Part shown: piece by piece, positions 41,785 to 43,129 of the stretch | Position numbering within the stretch: the first letter of the stretch is position 1 | How the letters are laid out: each line of letters starts with the position of its first letter | Origin: Ophiostoma sp. CBS 140.51 | Taxonomy: Eukaryota; Ascomycota; Sordariomycetes; Ophiostomatales; Ophiostomataceae | NCBI GenBank assembly: GCA_029298735.1 | Contig: JANSLP010000276.1 | Span: 1-43,129, forward strand | DNA length: 43,129 nucleotides | Reading direction: 5' to 3' | Made by a program: the position numbers and the translations under genes | The notes under the pieces: generated by a model | Database searches by the model: none | Told to the model about the DNA's origin: nothing | The model's input: the letters and a program-made list of their open reading frames with translations, nothing else

Positions 41785-42885
41785 ATGCTCGACTTCACGT
41801 ACAAGGCAAATCCAGCCACGGTGCTCTTTGGCTCCGGGACCATCCGCAAAGTCCCGGGCGAGCTGGCACGCCTTAAACTGTCCAAGCCGCTCATTCTCTG
41901 CACGCCGCAGCAGACCGCCCAGGCCAACGACCTGCGGACGATCCTGAACAGTGCCGACACCGCTGACGGCCAAAGGATTGCCGTGGCCGGCGTTTTTGAC
42001 CAGGCCACCATGCACACGCCCGTTGCCGTCACCGAGCAGGCCATTGCCGTGACCAAGGACCTGGCGTGCGACTGTGTCGTCTCCATTGGCGGCGGCAGCA
42101 CTATTGGCCTCGGCAAGGCGCTGAGCGTGCGCACGGGGCTGTACCACATGTGCATCCCCACGACGTACGCTGGCAGCGAAATGACGCCCATTCTCGGCGA
42201 GACACAAGACGGCCGCAAGACGACGCGCTCCGACCCGGCCATCCTGCCCGACAGCGTCATCTATGACGTCGACCTTACCATGACGCTGCCTGCATCGCTC
42301 AGCGCCACCAGCGGCGTCAACGCCATTGCACACGCCGTCGAGGCCTTGTATGCGCGCAACGGCAACCCCATCATCAACCTCATTGCCGTTGAGGGCGTGC
42401 GCGCGCTGGCCGAGGCGCTGCCCGCCATTGTGCAGGACCCCTCCGCTGCCGAGCCACGCGCCAAGGCATTATATGGCGCCTGGCTCTGCGGCACGTGTCT
42501 CGGAAGCGTTGGCATGTCGCTGCACCACAAGCTGTGTCACACACTGGGCGGCAGCTTTGGCTTGTCGCACGCCGAGACGCACACGGTCGTGCTGCCGCAC
42601 GCCGTGGCCTACAACGCGGCCAAGATCCCTGAGGCGCTCGGTCTGCTGGCGCAGGCGCTGCCCGACAGCGACGGCGATGCCATCCGGGGCCTCAACGTGC
42701 TGCTGCGGAAGCTGGGCGTGACCAGGGATCTCAAGACCCTGGGGCTCAAGGGGGAAGACGTCAGCAAGGCCGCCGACATTGCCGTCAGCAACCCGTACTG
42801 GAACCCGCGCGACATTGAGCGCGCGCCTATCGAGGAGCTGATCCGTCGCGCATGGGTGGGCGAGGATGCGCGGGCCGACCTGTGA
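41785..42885 (+). CDS. Maleylacetate reductase (iron-type alcohol dehydrogenase family)
   Basis: Reduces maleylacetate to 3-oxoadipate with NAD(P)H, the last step before the 3-oxoadipate thiolase route. Single exon, 366 residues from ATG 41785; 69 upstream codons in the same frame are rejected because the family's N terminus is MLDFTYKANPATVLFGSGT, which starts here. Visible blocks: FGSGTIRKVP, CDCVVSIGGGSTIGLGKAL (dinucleotide-binding GGGS), IPTTYAGSEMTPI, NAIAHAVEALYA, GMSLHHKLCHTLGGSFGLSHAETHTVVLPHAVAYN with the His-rich region typical of maleylacetate reductases. It is divergent to the ring-cleavage dioxygenase that would supply its substrate. The family call is strong and the specific reaction well supported by context. 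Confidence 0.9.
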   Translation: MLDFTYKANPATVLFGSGTIRKVPGELARLKLSKPLILCTPQQTAQANDLRTILNSADTADGQRIAVAGVFDQATMHTPVAVTEQAIAVTKDLACDCVVSIGGGSTIGLGKALSVRTGLYHMCIPTTYAGSEMTPILGETQDGRKTTRSDPAILPDSVIYDVDLTMTLPASLSATSGVNAIAHAVEALYARNGNPIINLIAVEGVRALAEALPAIVQDPSAAEPRAKALYGAWLCGTCLGSVGMSLHHKLCHTLGGSFGLSHAETHTVVLPHAVAYNAAKIPEALGLLAQALPDSDGDAIRGLNVLLRKLGVTRDLKTLGLKGEDVSKAADIAVSNPYWNPRDIERAPIEELIRRAWVGEDARADL

Positions 42886-43129
42886 GCGTGAAGGCGTGGG
42901 GAAACTGAAGAATTGACTACGTAAGAGACTGATAAAGCTGTTCTTTCCCAAACGGGTCAGAATTCACTGTTAGGAAGAGCCTGTGCTAGATGCCGTGTAT
43001 TTGCCACGTGACTAGGATAACTGGCAGCCAACCCCCCCCCCATCCCAGAAAGAAACCCTCGTCTTTCCTCCCCTATTTTCTGCCCTCTCTGCCTCTTCCT
43101 TTTCCCGCGTCTGTCCCCAGAACCAGACA
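42886..43129. other. Right-edge intergenic sequence
   Basis: Holds the reductase 3' end, a GGATAA half-site at 43015-43020, a C-run near 43,031 and a C/T-rich stretch at 43,060-43,129 that looks like the leader of a further + strand gene beyond the window. The cluster may therefore continue. Confidence 0.4.

Overview
This is a filamentous ascomycete (Pezizomycotina) window, most likely a Sordariomycete. The evidence is short introns of about 60-100 nt with GT...AG ends, GC-rich codon use, a Fus3/Kss1-class MAP kinase that reads as a near-identical member of the Pmk1 family, and long pyrimidine-rich leaders. Placement below class level is not supported. Exon structures were worked out by hand from reading-frame continuity and splice sites. 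No tRNA, rRNA, transposon or CRISPR was recognised.

Left part (1-25.6 kb) is core genome. It holds a five-exon Zn2Cys6 regulator (2646-5597, +), a small single-pass membrane protein (6184-6749, -), the COPII cargo adaptor Sec24 (8497-11618, +), a 4.2 kb gene-free stretch leading into a Pmk1/Fus3-type MAP kinase (15873-17197, +), a TLD-domain Oxr1 protein (17853-19110, -), uroporphyrinogen-III synthase (20044-21060, -) head-to-head with the sulfhydryl oxidase Erv1 (21568-22161, +), and pyruvate decarboxylase (23757-25638, +).

Right part (25.8-42.9 kb) is an expanded quinate/shikimate catabolic cluster. From left to right: a short QutA-like Zn2Cys6 protein consisting of little more than the DNA-binding domain (-), a QutR/qa-1S-type repressor (+), 3-dehydroshikimate dehydratase QutC (+), a type I dehydroquinase with a decayed shikimate-dehydrogenase tail (-), a quinate/shikimate dehydrogenase QutB (-), a quinate permease QutD (-), a QutH-like Gfo/Idh/MocA oxidoreductase (+), a second shikimate-dehydrogenase-fold enzyme (-), an intradiol dioxygenase that looks like hydroxyquinol 1,2-dioxygenase (-) and a maleylacetate reductase (+).

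Read as a pathway: QutD imports quinate, QutB oxidises it to 3-dehydroquinate, the type I dehydroquinase gives 3-dehydroshikimate, QutC gives protocatechuate, and the dioxygenase/reductase pair would turn hydroxyquinol into maleylacetate and then 3-oxoadipate. The linking step, protocatechuate to hydroxyquinol, is not encoded here and may lie beyond the right edge. Three things differ from the textbook qa/qut cluster: a type I rather than type II dehydroquinase, a DNA-binding-domain-only activator homologue, and the attached hydroxyquinol branch. A 7-mer, CTCCGTA, recurs in five of the cluster's intergenic regions and is a candidate shared control element.
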